This document shows positions 17,613 through 26,053 of a stretch of 64,000 nt of DNA, one piece after another. Location: assembly GCF_038397785.1 (NCBI RefSeq), contig NZ_CP151642.1, positions 1,922,001-1,986,000 on the forward strand. The letters run 5' to 3'. Origin of the DNA: Salinibacterium sp. TMP30. GTDB taxonomy: Bacteria > Actinomycetota > Actinomycetes > Actinomycetales > Microbacteriaceae. The position numbers and the translations under genes are program-made. The notes below the pieces were generated by a model. The model was given only the letters and a program-made list of their open reading frames with translations, was not told the DNA's origin and ran no database searches. Position 1 is the first letter of the stretch. Every line of letters begins with the position of its first letter.

Positions 17613-18956
17613 ATGGCTGACGACGCTGACAACAATTCCGAAGACGAGTTCCGCGACATGATGCGCGAGTTCCTCTCCGGCGATGGAGAGATCGATCCCG
17701 CGAAACTCGCTGCGGCCGCTGGACTGCCCAATGATCCTGCGATGATCCAACAACTGCTCAGTCAGCTCCAGAATGCGCTGGGAAAGAGCGACGACGGAAT
17801 CAACTGGGATATCGCGCTTGAGCAGGCCAAGAACCTTGCCTCCCAAAGCACTGTCGTCTCGCTGCCCGCAGAACGCTCCAAGCTGGAACAAGCCCTGCAC
17901 GTGGCATCCCTCTGGCTCAATGAAGTCACCGATGTCTCTGAATTGACCGTGGAACCCAAACTGCTCAGCCGCAGCGAATGGGTCACCATCACGATGCCGA
18001 TCTGGACTCAGTTGGCTGAACCCGTCGCCAATTCAATCGCCAACTCGCTCACCGATGTTCTCAAGCAGAACGCCCCAGAAGACATGGATGAAATGCTCAG
18101 CGGCGCGAGCAAGATGATGCGCAACATCGGGGGCACCCTCTTCGCTATGCAGCTTGGTCAGGTGGTAGGGCAACTCTCCAGCGAGGTTGTATCGGGTGGT
18201 GATATCGGCATCCCTCTGCTCGATGAGCAGCAAGCGGCACTCATTCCTCAAAGTGTGTTCGCGTTCGGCAATGGACTCGACATCCCCGACGAAGAAGTAC
18301 ACCTCTACTTGGCAGTGCGCGAACTCGCCCATGCCAGACTCTTTAGGCATGCGCGGTGGCTGCGACTGCAGTTGCTCACCTCGATTACTGCCTATGCCCA
18401 CGACATCCACATTGACGCGGATGCGATTGCTGAACTTGCGAGCGGATTCGACCCCAGCAATCCAGAAGAGTTGCGCGACGCCATGACCAATGGCTCGTTG
18501 ATTCCGCCAAAAAGTGAAGAACAGCGCGACGCGCTCGAACGGCTCGAGACTGTGCTGGCGCTTGTCGAGGGCTGGGTTGATGTCGTCACTGCCGCCGCGA
18601 CCACTCGACTGCCTTCTCGCGGTGCGATTGCGGAGACCGTGCGTCGACGCCGCGCCTCCGGAGGCCCGGCGGAATCTGCATTCGCTACCCTGGTGGGCCT
18701 TGAACTTCGCCCGCGTCGACTGCGCGAAGCTGCAGCGATGTGGCAGCACGTCAGCGACGAACTCGGGGCAGAACAGCGCGATGCGCTCTGGTCGCACCCC
18801 GACCTGATGCCTACCGCAGCCGACATCGACGACCCTGCCGCACTCGTGGCTCGCCTTCGTGACGGTGGCAGCACTCCCGACGATATCGATCAGGCGATCG
18901 ATGCCCTCCTGAATGACGAATCGGGCGACCGCCCGCACGAGGGCGACAACTCCTAG
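17613..18956 (+). CDS. DUF2342 zinc-dependent metalloprotease-like protein
   Basis: This 447-residue protein belongs to the actinobacterial DUF2342 'zinc-dependent metalloprotease' family (M. tuberculosis Rv3195). The family signature with a putative zinc site is VRELAHARLFRHARWL near residue 236, followed by ITAYAHDI. The rest is helical and acidic. No SD precedes ATG 17613, but a -10-like TAGCGT at 17601-17606 ends 6 nt upstream, so the mRNA is probably leaderless. It starts a two-gene set with the following TOMM-type protein. The physiological substrate is unknown. Confidence 0.85.
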   Translation: MADDADNNSEDEFRDMMREFLSGDGEIDPAKLAAAAGLPNDPAMIQQLLSQLQNALGKSDDGINWDIALEQAKNLASQSTVVSLPAERSKLEQALHVASLWLNEVTDVSELTVEPKLLSRSEWVTITMPIWTQLAEPVANSIANSLTDVLKQNAPEDMDEMLSGASKMMRNIGGTLFAMQLGQVVGQLSSEVVSGGDIGIPLLDEQQAALIPQSVFAFGNGLDIPDEEVHLYLAVRELAHARLFRHARWLRLQLLTSITAYAHDIHIDADAIAELASGFDPSNPEELRDAMTNGSLIPPKSEEQRDALERLETVLALVEGWVDVVTAAATTRLPSRGAIAETVRRRRASGGPAESAFATLVGLELRPRRLREAAAMWQHVSDELGAEQRDALWSHPDLMPTAADIDDPAALVARLRDGGSTPDDIDQAIDALLNDESGDRPHEGDNS

Positions 18957-19045
18957 ATCGAGCGTCACCGACGGCGGCATCGCGATCACCGTACCCGCTG
19001 TGGAACCTTTGCACTGACCGATCCGAGGGTGGGCACAATGGGCAC

Positions 19046-19936
19046 ATGATCCTGCGCGTAGACCCCCGACTACCTCTGGTGTGGCGCTCCCCCACGAGCG
19101 CGCAATTGGGCATCGACCCACCCGCTGTCGTGCTGCCCCACGTCACCGAAATCCAAGAAAAGATCCTCTCGGCTCTTGTGACCGGCATCAGCCGCAGCGG
19201 CATCGGCATGCTCTCCCGATCGCACCCCGAAGAATGTGATGACCTACTCGATGCCCTCTCCCGAGTGCTCACTGCTACCCCACCGCAGCCGCCAAGTGCC
19301 CATGTTGCGGTGCTCGGCACCGGATCCTTGGCCGAGTCCATTGCTCGAATACTCGCGGCGAGCGGGGTAACGGTCTCCGTTGAAGAGACTGCGGATGAGC
19401 TGAGCAACCCCGATCCTGATCTTGCGATTGTGGTCGGCCACTTTGTTATCCCACCCTCGGTGCATTCGTATTGGCTTCGCCGTGATATCCCGCATCTGCC
19501 CGTCGTGATTTCAGATTCCGCGGCCGAAATCGGGCCCGTCGTCACTCCAGGAATCACCGGATGCCTACTCTGCGTCGAGCTGCACCGGCGCGACGCCGAT
19601 CCCGCCTGGCCGGCCATCGCAACCCAACTCATGGGGCGCACCTCGCGCGCCGGAAGCCCAGTGCTGATTGCGGAAACCGCGGCCGAGACGAGCCGCATGG
19701 CGTTGCACCGCCTCGGCCGCGTGGGTTACACCGTTTTTGATCAGACCCCGGCCGATGCGACCTCATCAGTGCGCATCGATCACGCCACCGGCCGCCGCGA
19801 CGAAAGTCTTCGGTTTCGGCATCCGGAGTGCGGATGTCAGCAGGTGGACAGCATCCCTAGCGTGGGGTCCGGTCACGCACATCGTCGAGAAAGCGACTGG
19901 GGGCGCGACGCCCACCCCGACCTGTTTGTGCGCTAG
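19046..19936 (+). CDS. TOMM/cyclodehydratase-like leader-binding (ThiF-fold) protein
   Basis: This 296-residue protein resembles the E1-like/ThiF-fold partner of azole-forming cyclodehydratases and M. tuberculosis Rv3196. Visible are the Rossmann-like AVLGTGSLAESIARIL (about residue 90), the conserved GPVVTPGITGCLLCVELHRR with a CxxC pair, and a C-terminal HPECGC that would complete a zinc site. No YcaO gene or precursor peptide lies nearby, and no adenylation motif is obvious, so a cyclodehydratase activity is not supported. ATG 19046 is probably leaderless (CACAAT at 19034-19039, 6 nt gap). Its last 80 bp overlap the convergent helicase gene. Confidence 0.65.
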   Translation: MILRVDPRLPLVWRSPTSAQLGIDPPAVVLPHVTEIQEKILSALVTGISRSGIGMLSRSHPEECDDLLDALSRVLTATPPQPPSAHVAVLGTGSLAESIARILAASGVTVSVEETADELSNPDPDLAIVVGHFVIPPSVHSYWLRRDIPHLPVVISDSAAEIGPVVTPGITGCLLCVELHRRDADPAWPAIATQLMGRTSRAGSPVLIAETAAETSRMALHRLGRVGYTVFDQTPADATSSVRIDHATGRRDESLRFRHPECGCQQVDSIPSVGSGHAHRRESDWGRDAHPDLFVR

Positions 19937-21548
19937 CCGACCACGACATCCCGAGCGATCGGCGAGCACGAGTAATCCCCACGTAGAGGAGTCGTCGTTC
20001 TTCGTCGATTGCTTCGGGAGTGCGGGCATAACTGATGGGCAGCAAACCCTCGTTGAGCCCGACAATATGCACGCAGTCCCACTCCAAGCCTTTCGCCGAG
20101 TGCAGGGTTGCAAGGTTCACTGCTGACCGCAATGGTTCGTTGTTGCTGCTCTGGCGATCAACCAGGTCCGCAACGAACTCGCGCAGGGTCATAGTTTCGG
20201 GTGCATCTTCGGCAAGACGCATGATCACATTGAGCGATTCCCAGCGATCACGCACCGCGCCGCCACTCTCGGGCGGCTCCTGCGACCATCCGATTGACCG
20301 CAGAACGTCACTGACCGACTTAAATAGTGGCTCCGTGGCGGTGGTGATGGATGCTCCACGCAGCAGCATGATCGCCTCTTTGACCTCACGCTGATCAAAG
20401 AACCGGGTCGCACCGCGCACGAGAAAGGGAACTCCGGCCGCGGTGAGCGCCGCCTCTATTGGCTGCGACTGTGCATTGATGCGATAGAGCACCGCTATCT
20501 CTTCGGGGCTTGTCCCCCCTGCGATCTGCCCGGCTATCGCCTCGGCTACTGCCGCCGCTTCGGCCTGATCGTCATCGAATCCGGAGACCGCTGGCGTTGG
20601 GGAGTGCTCTGCGGTGGCCGACTGCAGCGTTAGCGCTCCCGGCTGATTGGACATCAGCTTGTTCGCGGTGTGCACGATCTCGGGCGTTGACCGATAGTTG
20701 CGCTCCAGCCGCAGCACGATCGCGTTTTCATGGCGTGAAGCGAAACGCAACAGGAAATCTGGACTTGCACCGGCGAAAGAGTAGATCGTTTGACTGACGT
20801 CTCCGACAACACAAAGATCGTCTCTGTCTCCGACCCAGAGGCGGAGCAGTTCATGTTGCAGCGGCGAAATGTCCTGGTATTCGTCAACAACAAAGAATCG
20901 GTATTGCTCGCGAACCTGCTGGGCGATCCGTGGTTCAGCTTCGATCATGCCCGCAGCAGCCAGCAACACATCTTCAAAGTCGATCTGTCGACGCGCATCC
21001 TTGGTCGCCTCGTAAGCAGTCTGCAGCGCAACCATGCGATCGATCGTGAGGGCCGCCGGCACGGTGCGCCCCGCATCCGCGTACTGTTCGATCGACATGC
21101 GCGAGGTCTTTCGCCACTCAATCTCCGCGGCGACATCGCGCAGGGTTGCCGTATCCAGCTTGAGTTTCACCGAGTCGGCAGCGTGCGCAATCATGCGCGC
21201 TTTGCCTTCAAGCAGGCGCGGCATCGTTCCACCGATGGTTTGCGGCCAGAACGCATTCAACTGCGAGAGTGCAGATGCGTGAAACGTTCGAGCAGACACG
21301 CCTTCCGCTCCGAGAGAGCGCAATCGGCCGCGCAACTCACCCGCAGCACGGTTGGTAAACGTGAGTGCCATTACGCGGCTGGGCGGGTAGACACCGGTCG
21401 CCACGCCATACGCGATTCGGTGGGTGATCGCACGGGTTTTCCCGGTTCCCGCTCCCGCGAGGAGGCATACCGGCCCAAGGAGCGTTTCCGCTGCTTGGCG
21501 CTGGCCTTCATCGAGAGCGGCGAGCAGGGCGTTTGCTTCCAGAGTCAC
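19857..21548 (-). CDS. uvrD2: UvrD/Rep-family superfamily 1 DNA helicase (UvrD2-like, short form)
   Basis: This 563-residue 3'-5' SF1A helicase has Walker A AGAGTGKT (residues 31-38), Walker B VVDEYQDIS, motif IV/V features (LERNYRSTPEIV, LATLHSAKGLEWD) and motif VI YVGITRARRSL. It ends about 30 residues after motif VI. The C-terminal HRDC domain and tetracysteine segment known from mycobacterial UvrD2 are therefore missing. GTG 21548 overlaps the nudC stop as GTGA, so the two are co-translated. Position and partners match M. tuberculosis Rv3198c (uvrD2) and Rv3199c (nudC). Its 3' end overlaps the convergent gene by 80 bp. Confidence 0.87.
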   Translation of the reverse strand: MTLEANALLAALDEGQRQAAETLLGPVCLLAGAGTGKTRAITHRIAYGVATGVYPPSRVMALTFTNRAAGELRGRLRSLGAEGVSARTFHASALSQLNAFWPQTIGGTMPRLLEGKARMIAHAADSVKLKLDTATLRDVAAEIEWRKTSRMSIEQYADAGRTVPAALTIDRMVALQTAYEATKDARRQIDFEDVLLAAAGMIEAEPRIAQQVREQYRFFVVDEYQDISPLQHELLRLWVGDRDDLCVVGDVSQTIYSFAGASPDFLLRFASRHENAIVLRLERNYRSTPEIVHTANKLMSNQPGALTLQSATAEHSPTPAVSGFDDDQAEAAAVAEAIAGQIAGGTSPEEIAVLYRINAQSQPIEAALTAAGVPFLVRGATRFFDQREVKEAIMLLRGASITTATEPLFKSVSDVLRSIGWSQEPPESGGAVRDRWESLNVIMRLAEDAPETMTLREFVADLVDRQSSNNEPLRSAVNLATLHSAKGLEWDCVHIVGLNEGLLPISYARTPEAIDEERRLLYVGITRARRSLGMSWSASAQTGRGGRRAPSRFLDDVRDRTPR

Positions 21549-22471
21549 GGTTGTTCGTCAATCGGTTGCCCATACCAGTGCTCAATAATCGCGCGCGCAA
21601 TCGATGAGTGCCCTGGCAGACGGATGTCATTCAGCGAGGCAGCAAGTTCTTCGCGGCTAAACCAGCGCAGGTCGAGAATTTCGGTGCCATCGGGGGTTCC
21701 CAGACCAGTAAATCCGGGGGCGACCGATGCCATGAATCCGAGCATGAGTGATGCTGGGAATGGCCACGGCTGGCTCCCCAAATAGACGGGGTCGACGACG
21801 GGAACGCCAGACTCTTCAAGGATTTCGCGTTGAACGGCTGACTCAAGCGACTCGCCTGGCTCGACAAATCCGGCAAGGAGCGAATATCGATTCGATTCCC
21901 AGAGTGCATTCGATCCCAACAGAAGCCGGTCAGCGTCATCGGTGATGCCCACAATAATTGCGGGGTCGGTGCGAGGAAACACTTCGAGCTTGGAGGCAAC
22001 ATCGCGACGCACCCAGCCAGCTTTCTCCACTACCGTCGGCTCACCGGTGCGTGGCGAGAACAGGTGCGAGGAGTGCCAGTTCAGAATAGCGAGGGCCTCA
22101 GTGAAAAGCCCGGCATCACGGTCGCTCAATTGAGTTGCGATCGAACGCAAGTTTCCCCAGTTTGCTTCGGCAAAATGCCCCGCATCCTCCAGCTCAACGG
22201 TGACGATGGGAGTGCCAACGGGCTCAGGACTCGAGGTCGACGTTGACCGTCCGAGGTAGACACTCGTGTGGCCGCGCTCGATCGCATCCGGTCGCAGAAG
22301 CGCTAACGAACCATCGGCCGCCAGCAGTGCGGAGCCGTCGAAAATTGGCAAAACCCGCGTCGTTGTGTCGCGCCACAAGCGGTCAAGAAGACGAGGATCT
22401 TCTCTCGCAAGGTGGTCACGATCAATTTCATATCGCGACAGTGGCAGTCGTGAAAGAAAAGACTGTGACAT
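21545..22471 (-). CDS. nudC: NADH/NAD-cap pyrophosphatase NudC (zinc-ribbon cysteines absent)
   Basis: This 308-residue Nudix hydrolase cleaves NADH/NAD+ and can remove NAD caps from RNA in known family members. The Nudix box is GFVEPGESLESAVQREILEE followed by SG. The NudC-specific SQPWPFPAS follows, and FPRTDPAIIVGI marks the junction before it. The four-cysteine zinc ribbon expected before that junction is not present; the whole protein contains no cysteine. ATG 22471 was chosen because the N-terminus MSQSFLSRLPLSR fits the family; the frame extends upstream without homology. Its stop overlaps the uvrD2 start. Confidence 0.88.
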   Translation of the reverse strand: MSQSFLSRLPLSRYEIDRDHLAREDPRLLDRLWRDTTTRVLPIFDGSALLAADGSLALLRPDAIERGHTSVYLGRSTSTSSPEPVGTPIVTVELEDAGHFAEANWGNLRSIATQLSDRDAGLFTEALAILNWHSSHLFSPRTGEPTVVEKAGWVRRDVASKLEVFPRTDPAIIVGITDDADRLLLGSNALWESNRYSLLAGFVEPGESLESAVQREILEESGVPVVDPVYLGSQPWPFPASLMLGFMASVAPGFTGLGTPDGTEILDLRWFSREELAASLNDIRLPGHSSIARAIIEHWYGQPIDEQP

Positions 22472-22538
22472 GTATCGACCCCGTCCCAAGTGCGTGGCGT
22501 GCGGCGAATGCGCGTCAGAGCAACCTACCCTGAGTGTT

Positions 22539-23540
22539 ATGGCCAGATCACATCTCACTCTAGCCGCGCTGGCGACCTCCGCTGTCGAGGGACTCGATGT
22601 TGCCGCAGCCGCAGCGTTCGGCACCGGCAATGGCAACGACTTCGACTCCGCCCTCGTTACGGGGCGCGACGGCAAGCACTGGATTATTCGAGTGCCCCGC
22701 AATACTTCTGCAGAAAATGTGCAATCCGCCGACCTCGTCGCGCTGCGTGCGCTCAGCGCCGGTGTGCGCACCCGTTTGCCATTCGCCGTCACCAGCTACG
22801 CCGGCCAAGTGCCTGTCGGCCAGACTCGCGGCATCGTCTACGAATTTGTGTACGGCAGCAAGGTTCCTATGCGCTCGTACACCACTGGCCCCGGCTCGCT
22901 CTCCGCATCGATCGGTACCGCGATCGCGGCGATTCACAGCCTGCCAACTAGCTTCGTTGCGGATGCCGGACTCCCCGTGCAGACCGCCGGCGAGAGCCTG
23001 CGCGCCTGCATCTCGATTATCGACCGGGCCGCTGCCACCAAACTGGTTCCCGCAGCTCTCCTCGAACGCTGGCGCGAGGCTGCTGAAGACTCCAAGTTGT
23101 GGCAGTTTCAGCCGACCGTCGTCAATGGCTCGTTGGTCTCAGACTCCTTCTTGACCGCAGACAACGCGGTTACTGGCGTGCTGGGTTGGCAAGATATTAA
23201 GGTTGGCGACCCCGCAACTGATCTGCAGTGGCTGCTCGGCCCGCGCAACGAAGCAATCATCGACTCCACATTTGGTGCATACGCGGATGCCCGTGGTGCT
23301 GGCGACCGCCAGCTTAAGCAGCGAGCGACCTTCTACGCCGAGCTTTCGGTAGCCAAGTGGTTGCTTCACGGAACCGAAGTGCGCAGTACCGAAATTGTGG
23401 ACGACGCAGTCGAAATGCTGACCACACTGCTCGACGACATCCGCGATGACGTGATGAATCCGATCAGCGCAAACACGATGCCCACCATGGCTGTCGATGA
23501 GGTCGAAGCCATGCTGCGCAAGAACAGCCGCGCGGTTTAG
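22539..23540 (+). CDS. Aminoglycoside/macrolide phosphotransferase-fold protein with degenerate catalytic loop
   Basis: This 333-residue protein has the APH kinase-like fold. N-terminal-lobe strands include WIIRVPRNTSAE, and the C-lobe segment is VVNGSLVSDSFLTADN then GVLGWQDIKVGDPATDLQWL. In active APH enzymes the catalytic loop reads HGDxxxxN and the metal loop contains a D after WE/DF. Here His, Asp and Asn are replaced (NGSLVSDS), so kinase activity is doubtful. ATG 22539 is probably leaderless (TACCCT at 22526-22531, 7 nt gap); the frame extends upstream without homology. It is divergent from nudC. An antibiotic-resistance role should not be assumed. Confidence 0.7.
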   Translation: MARSHLTLAALATSAVEGLDVAAAAAFGTGNGNDFDSALVTGRDGKHWIIRVPRNTSAENVQSADLVALRALSAGVRTRLPFAVTSYAGQVPVGQTRGIVYEFVYGSKVPMRSYTTGPGSLSASIGTAIAAIHSLPTSFVADAGLPVQTAGESLRACISIIDRAAATKLVPAALLERWREAAEDSKLWQFQPTVVNGSLVSDSFLTADNAVTGVLGWQDIKVGDPATDLQWLLGPRNEAIIDSTFGAYADARGAGDRQLKQRATFYAELSVAKWLLHGTEVRSTEIVDDAVEMLTTLLDDIRDDVMNPISANTMPTMAVDEVEAMLRKNSRAV

Positions 23541-23585
23541 CCCGAAGGTGAAGCACTGCCGCTAGCGCTACCGCGTGCGCGAGGG

Positions 23586-25043
23586 CTAGTGCCCCGTGCT
23601 ATCCGAGCGCCGCTTGCTGGCCGAGCGTGAGAGCGACGACCGCAACCGGCGCAGCCTGTTGCGGGATGGTGGCGCCTGCACGGCATCAGCATCGACAATG
23701 GTGATGGGCTCGGTAATCGCACGCGACCGATGTTGTGGCACGATCGCGACCCAGTGGCCATTGCGGCGCGGTGCCACCTTCACCGTGAGTCGACCAGAAC
23801 GCGCGAGTACGATTGCGATCGCAATCGCGACAGCAGCAGGCACCCCACCGGCGATAACGAACGCCACCTTGGCACCCCAGATTTCGGCGATGGTTCCCAT
23901 CAACGGGCCACCCACCGCCTGGCCACCAAGAATCACCATTACGTAAAACGCCATCACCCGGCCGCGGATGACCAGGTTCGAGGACAACTGCACCATGGTC
24001 TCGGCCGCTGTCATGAGCAGCAGCCTGCTGAGTCCGATGCCGATAAGCACGCCGAGGAAAAGCCCGTAAATTGGCACAATCCCAGCGAGCATCATCATGA
24101 GGCCATAGAGCGCCGCACCGAAGATAATCGTGCGCAGGCGAAGACTCGCCCTGCGCGCGGAGGCTAGCGCTCCGAGCAGGGCACCAATTGCGGCAAGCGA
24201 GTTGTACAGGCCATACCCGCTAGCGCCGGTTCCATACACGGTGTTTGCCATCGCAGCGAGCAATGTGGGCATTGGCATGCCAAACACAGCAACGATGAAG
24301 ACCATCACCATGGTCCAGAACAGTGTCGGCTTGTTGCGGATGTACCGCATTGCTTCGCGAATTTGCCCCTTCGATTCTGGAGCACGCGGGGCGATCAAGA
24401 GTTCGTTTTTGCGCATTGACGCGAGGATGATGACGCCGATCACCACGGCAACCGCGTTGATCCCGATGGCCCAACCCGAACCTGCTGCGACGATAAGTGC
24501 ACCACTGAGCGCGGGGCCCAAGAAGGCACCGGAGTGGAAGATCGACGCGTTGAGGCTGATTGCGTTGCGCAAGTGGCGTGGCCCAACAAGCTCATTCACG
24601 AACACTGCTCGCGCGGGGTTGTCGAAGACTTGAATGATGCCCATGAGTAAGACAAGGAGATAAACGAGCCAGAGCTGCGCGGCGCCCATGATTGTCACAA
24701 TGGCGAGGGCAAGGCTCAGCAGTCCGATGATCGATTGGGCGACCATGAGCGTCGCACGTTTGTCGAAACGGTCGGCGATGACGCCAGCATACGCACCAAG
24801 AACGATGGTCGGAGTGAACTGGATTGCGATGGTGAGACCCACCAGAGCAACATTGCCGGTGAGCTCAAGAACTAGCCAGTCAACGGCAATGCGCTGCACC
24901 CACGCAGCGGTGTAGGCGATGAACTGCGCGATCACATATAGCCGATAATTGTGGAGGCGCAGCGAGCTGAAAGTGTCACGCCAGAGTGGGCGCTGCATAA
25001 CCGCCGAGATAGGCACAGTTGCCGGTGAGGTCTCAGATGTCAT
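23586..25043 (-). CDS. MFS transporter (EntS/DUF894-type exporter)
   Basis: This 485-residue major facilitator has about 12 transmembrane helices. The loop 2-3 signature is GAYAGVIADRFDKRATLM and the N-terminus LHNYRLYVIAQFIAYTAAWVQ is characteristic of EntS-like exporters. A basic Arg/Ser-rich cytoplasmic tail of about 60 residues follows the last helix. ATG 25043 is preferred, with GAGAG upstream; an in-frame GTG lies two codons earlier at 25049. It is divergent from a LysR regulator, with a palindromic site between them, so it probably exports a compound sensed by that regulator. Substrate unknown. Confidence 0.85.
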   Translation of the reverse strand: MTSETSPATVPISAVMQRPLWRDTFSSLRLHNYRLYVIAQFIAYTAAWVQRIAVDWLVLELTGNVALVGLTIAIQFTPTIVLGAYAGVIADRFDKRATLMVAQSIIGLLSLALAIVTIMGAAQLWLVYLLVLLMGIIQVFDNPARAVFVNELVGPRHLRNAISLNASIFHSGAFLGPALSGALIVAAGSGWAIGINAVAVVIGVIILASMRKNELLIAPRAPESKGQIREAMRYIRNKPTLFWTMVMVFIVAVFGMPMPTLLAAMANTVYGTGASGYGLYNSLAAIGALLGALASARRASLRLRTIIFGAALYGLMMMLAGIVPIYGLFLGVLIGIGLSRLLLMTAAETMVQLSSNLVIRGRVMAFYVMVILGGQAVGGPLMGTIAEIWGAKVAFVIAGGVPAAVAIAIAIVLARSGRLTVKVAPRRNGHWVAIVPQHRSRAITEPITIVDADAVQAPPSRNRLRRLRSSLSRSASKRRSDSTGH

Positions 25044-25107
25044 TGCCACACTCTCAACCGTATTGTCTCACTGCTCATTCCCGTGCATAATCGAGCCTAT
25101 AAATTCA

Positions 25108-25122
25108 ATTACGTTTCGTAAT
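25108..25122. promoter_or_regulatory. Palindromic candidate LysR-type operator
   Basis: ATTACGTTTCGTAAT is a perfect 6-bp inverted repeat with 3-bp spacer and contains the T-N11-A form typical of LysR-type sites. It sits in the 88-bp gap between the MFS exporter and the LysR gene, directly before the LysR ribosome binding site, where bound protein would block the regulator's own expression. Confidence 0.6.
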
Positions 25123-25131
25123 GGAGAGCTT

Positions 25132-25980
25132 GTGTTGGATCCCGTGCTGCTGAAGTCTTTTGTCGCCCTCGCCGACACTCTTAGCTTCACCGATGCCGCC
25201 CGAGCGCTAAGCCTGAGCCAGCCGACGATCAGCCAACATATCCGTAAACTTGAGGCCGCTGCTGGCCGCATACTCGTGATGCGTGACACTCGCGCCGTCT
25301 CTCTCACCGACAATGGCGAAGCAATGCTGGGGTTCGCCCGCGCGATCTTGGCAGAACAAGATCAGGCCATGAAGTACTTTACGGGGTCAGCGATGCGCGG
25401 CCGGCTGCGGTTTGGCTCCGCTGACGACCTCGCCCTCAACGAGCTGCCGGGGATCCTGCGCAACTTTCGTCAGCTCTACCCACAAATCAACCTTGAACTC
25501 ACGGTCAGCCAGAGCGGTGCGCTCGTTCGCCGCCTCCAGGCCGGACAACTGGATTTGATCTTCGTGAAGCAAGGAACCGGAACTGAGGGCGGGCGCCTCG
25601 TTCGCCGAGACCGGATGGTATGGATGGGCCACAAGAGCACAGCCCTTGAGTCGGACGCGCCCGTGCCGTTGATCGTCTACCAAGCGCCAAGCTTGGGGCG
25701 CACGTACGCTATGCGCGCACTCGAAGCGAACGGCCGCACGTGGCGGATTACCTGCAACGTCAAGGAGGTGAACGGGGCTCTCGCGGCCGTGCGGGCGGGA
25801 ATTGGGATTGCGGTGTTCCCCCAGTCGTTGATCCCAACAGATCTCGCTCAACTCCCCGCCACTTTTGAGCTGCCAGAGCTTGGCGACGTCGATTTTGTTT
25901 TGCTCGACAACCCACTGGCAGCCCGAGAGCCCATCGATGCGCTCAGCACCGCAATCTTGAGCCGCCCGGCACTGCTCTAA
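25132..25980 (+). CDS. LysR family transcriptional regulator
   Basis: This 282-residue regulator has an N-terminal helix-turn-helix (SFTDAARALSLSQPTISQHI then RKLEAAAG, residues about 17-45) and a periplasmic-binding-protein-like effector domain from about residue 90. GTG 25132 gives MLDPVLLKSF, the usual start of this subgroup; TTG 25135 is equally placed behind GGAG at 25123-25126. It is divergent from the MFS exporter and has a perfect palindrome just upstream. The likely role is control of the exporter and of itself. Confidence 0.87.
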   Translation: MLDPVLLKSFVALADTLSFTDAARALSLSQPTISQHIRKLEAAAGRILVMRDTRAVSLTDNGEAMLGFARAILAEQDQAMKYFTGSAMRGRLRFGSADDLALNELPGILRNFRQLYPQINLELTVSQSGALVRRLQAGQLDLIFVKQGTGTEGGRLVRRDRMVWMGHKSTALESDAPVPLIVYQAPSLGRTYAMRALEANGRTWRITCNVKEVNGALAAVRAGIGIAVFPQSLIPTDLAQLPATFELPELGDVDFVLLDNPLAAREPIDALSTAILSRPALL

Positions 25981-26053
25981 CTAGCCGCTGCCCGACTAGC
26001 CGCTCATCCGACTAACCGCTCAGTAGCGTTGACCGCTCAGTAGGCTAACCGCT
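25981..26053. repeat. Degenerate short tandem repeats between convergent lysR and adnB
   Basis: CTAGCCGCT at 25981 and 25996, CTAACCGCT at 26012 and 26045, and a variant GACCGCT between them form an irregular 15-16-bp ladder. It starts right after the LysR stop and includes the AdnB stop codon. Confidence 0.6.

Noticed and set aside
18033-19121. 362-codon frame antisense to the DUF2342 metalloprotease gene
   Set aside because: Composition is unlike the neighbouring proteins, it has no ribosome site, and it overlaps a well-supported gene.
20790-21785. 331-codon frame antisense to uvrD2/nudC
   Set aside because: It covers conserved helicase and Nudix coding sequence on the other strand and resembles no protein.
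22539-23540. Antibiotic resistance phosphotransferase
   Set aside because: The catalytic HGDxxxxN loop is not intact and there is no resistance context, so only the fold is claimed.
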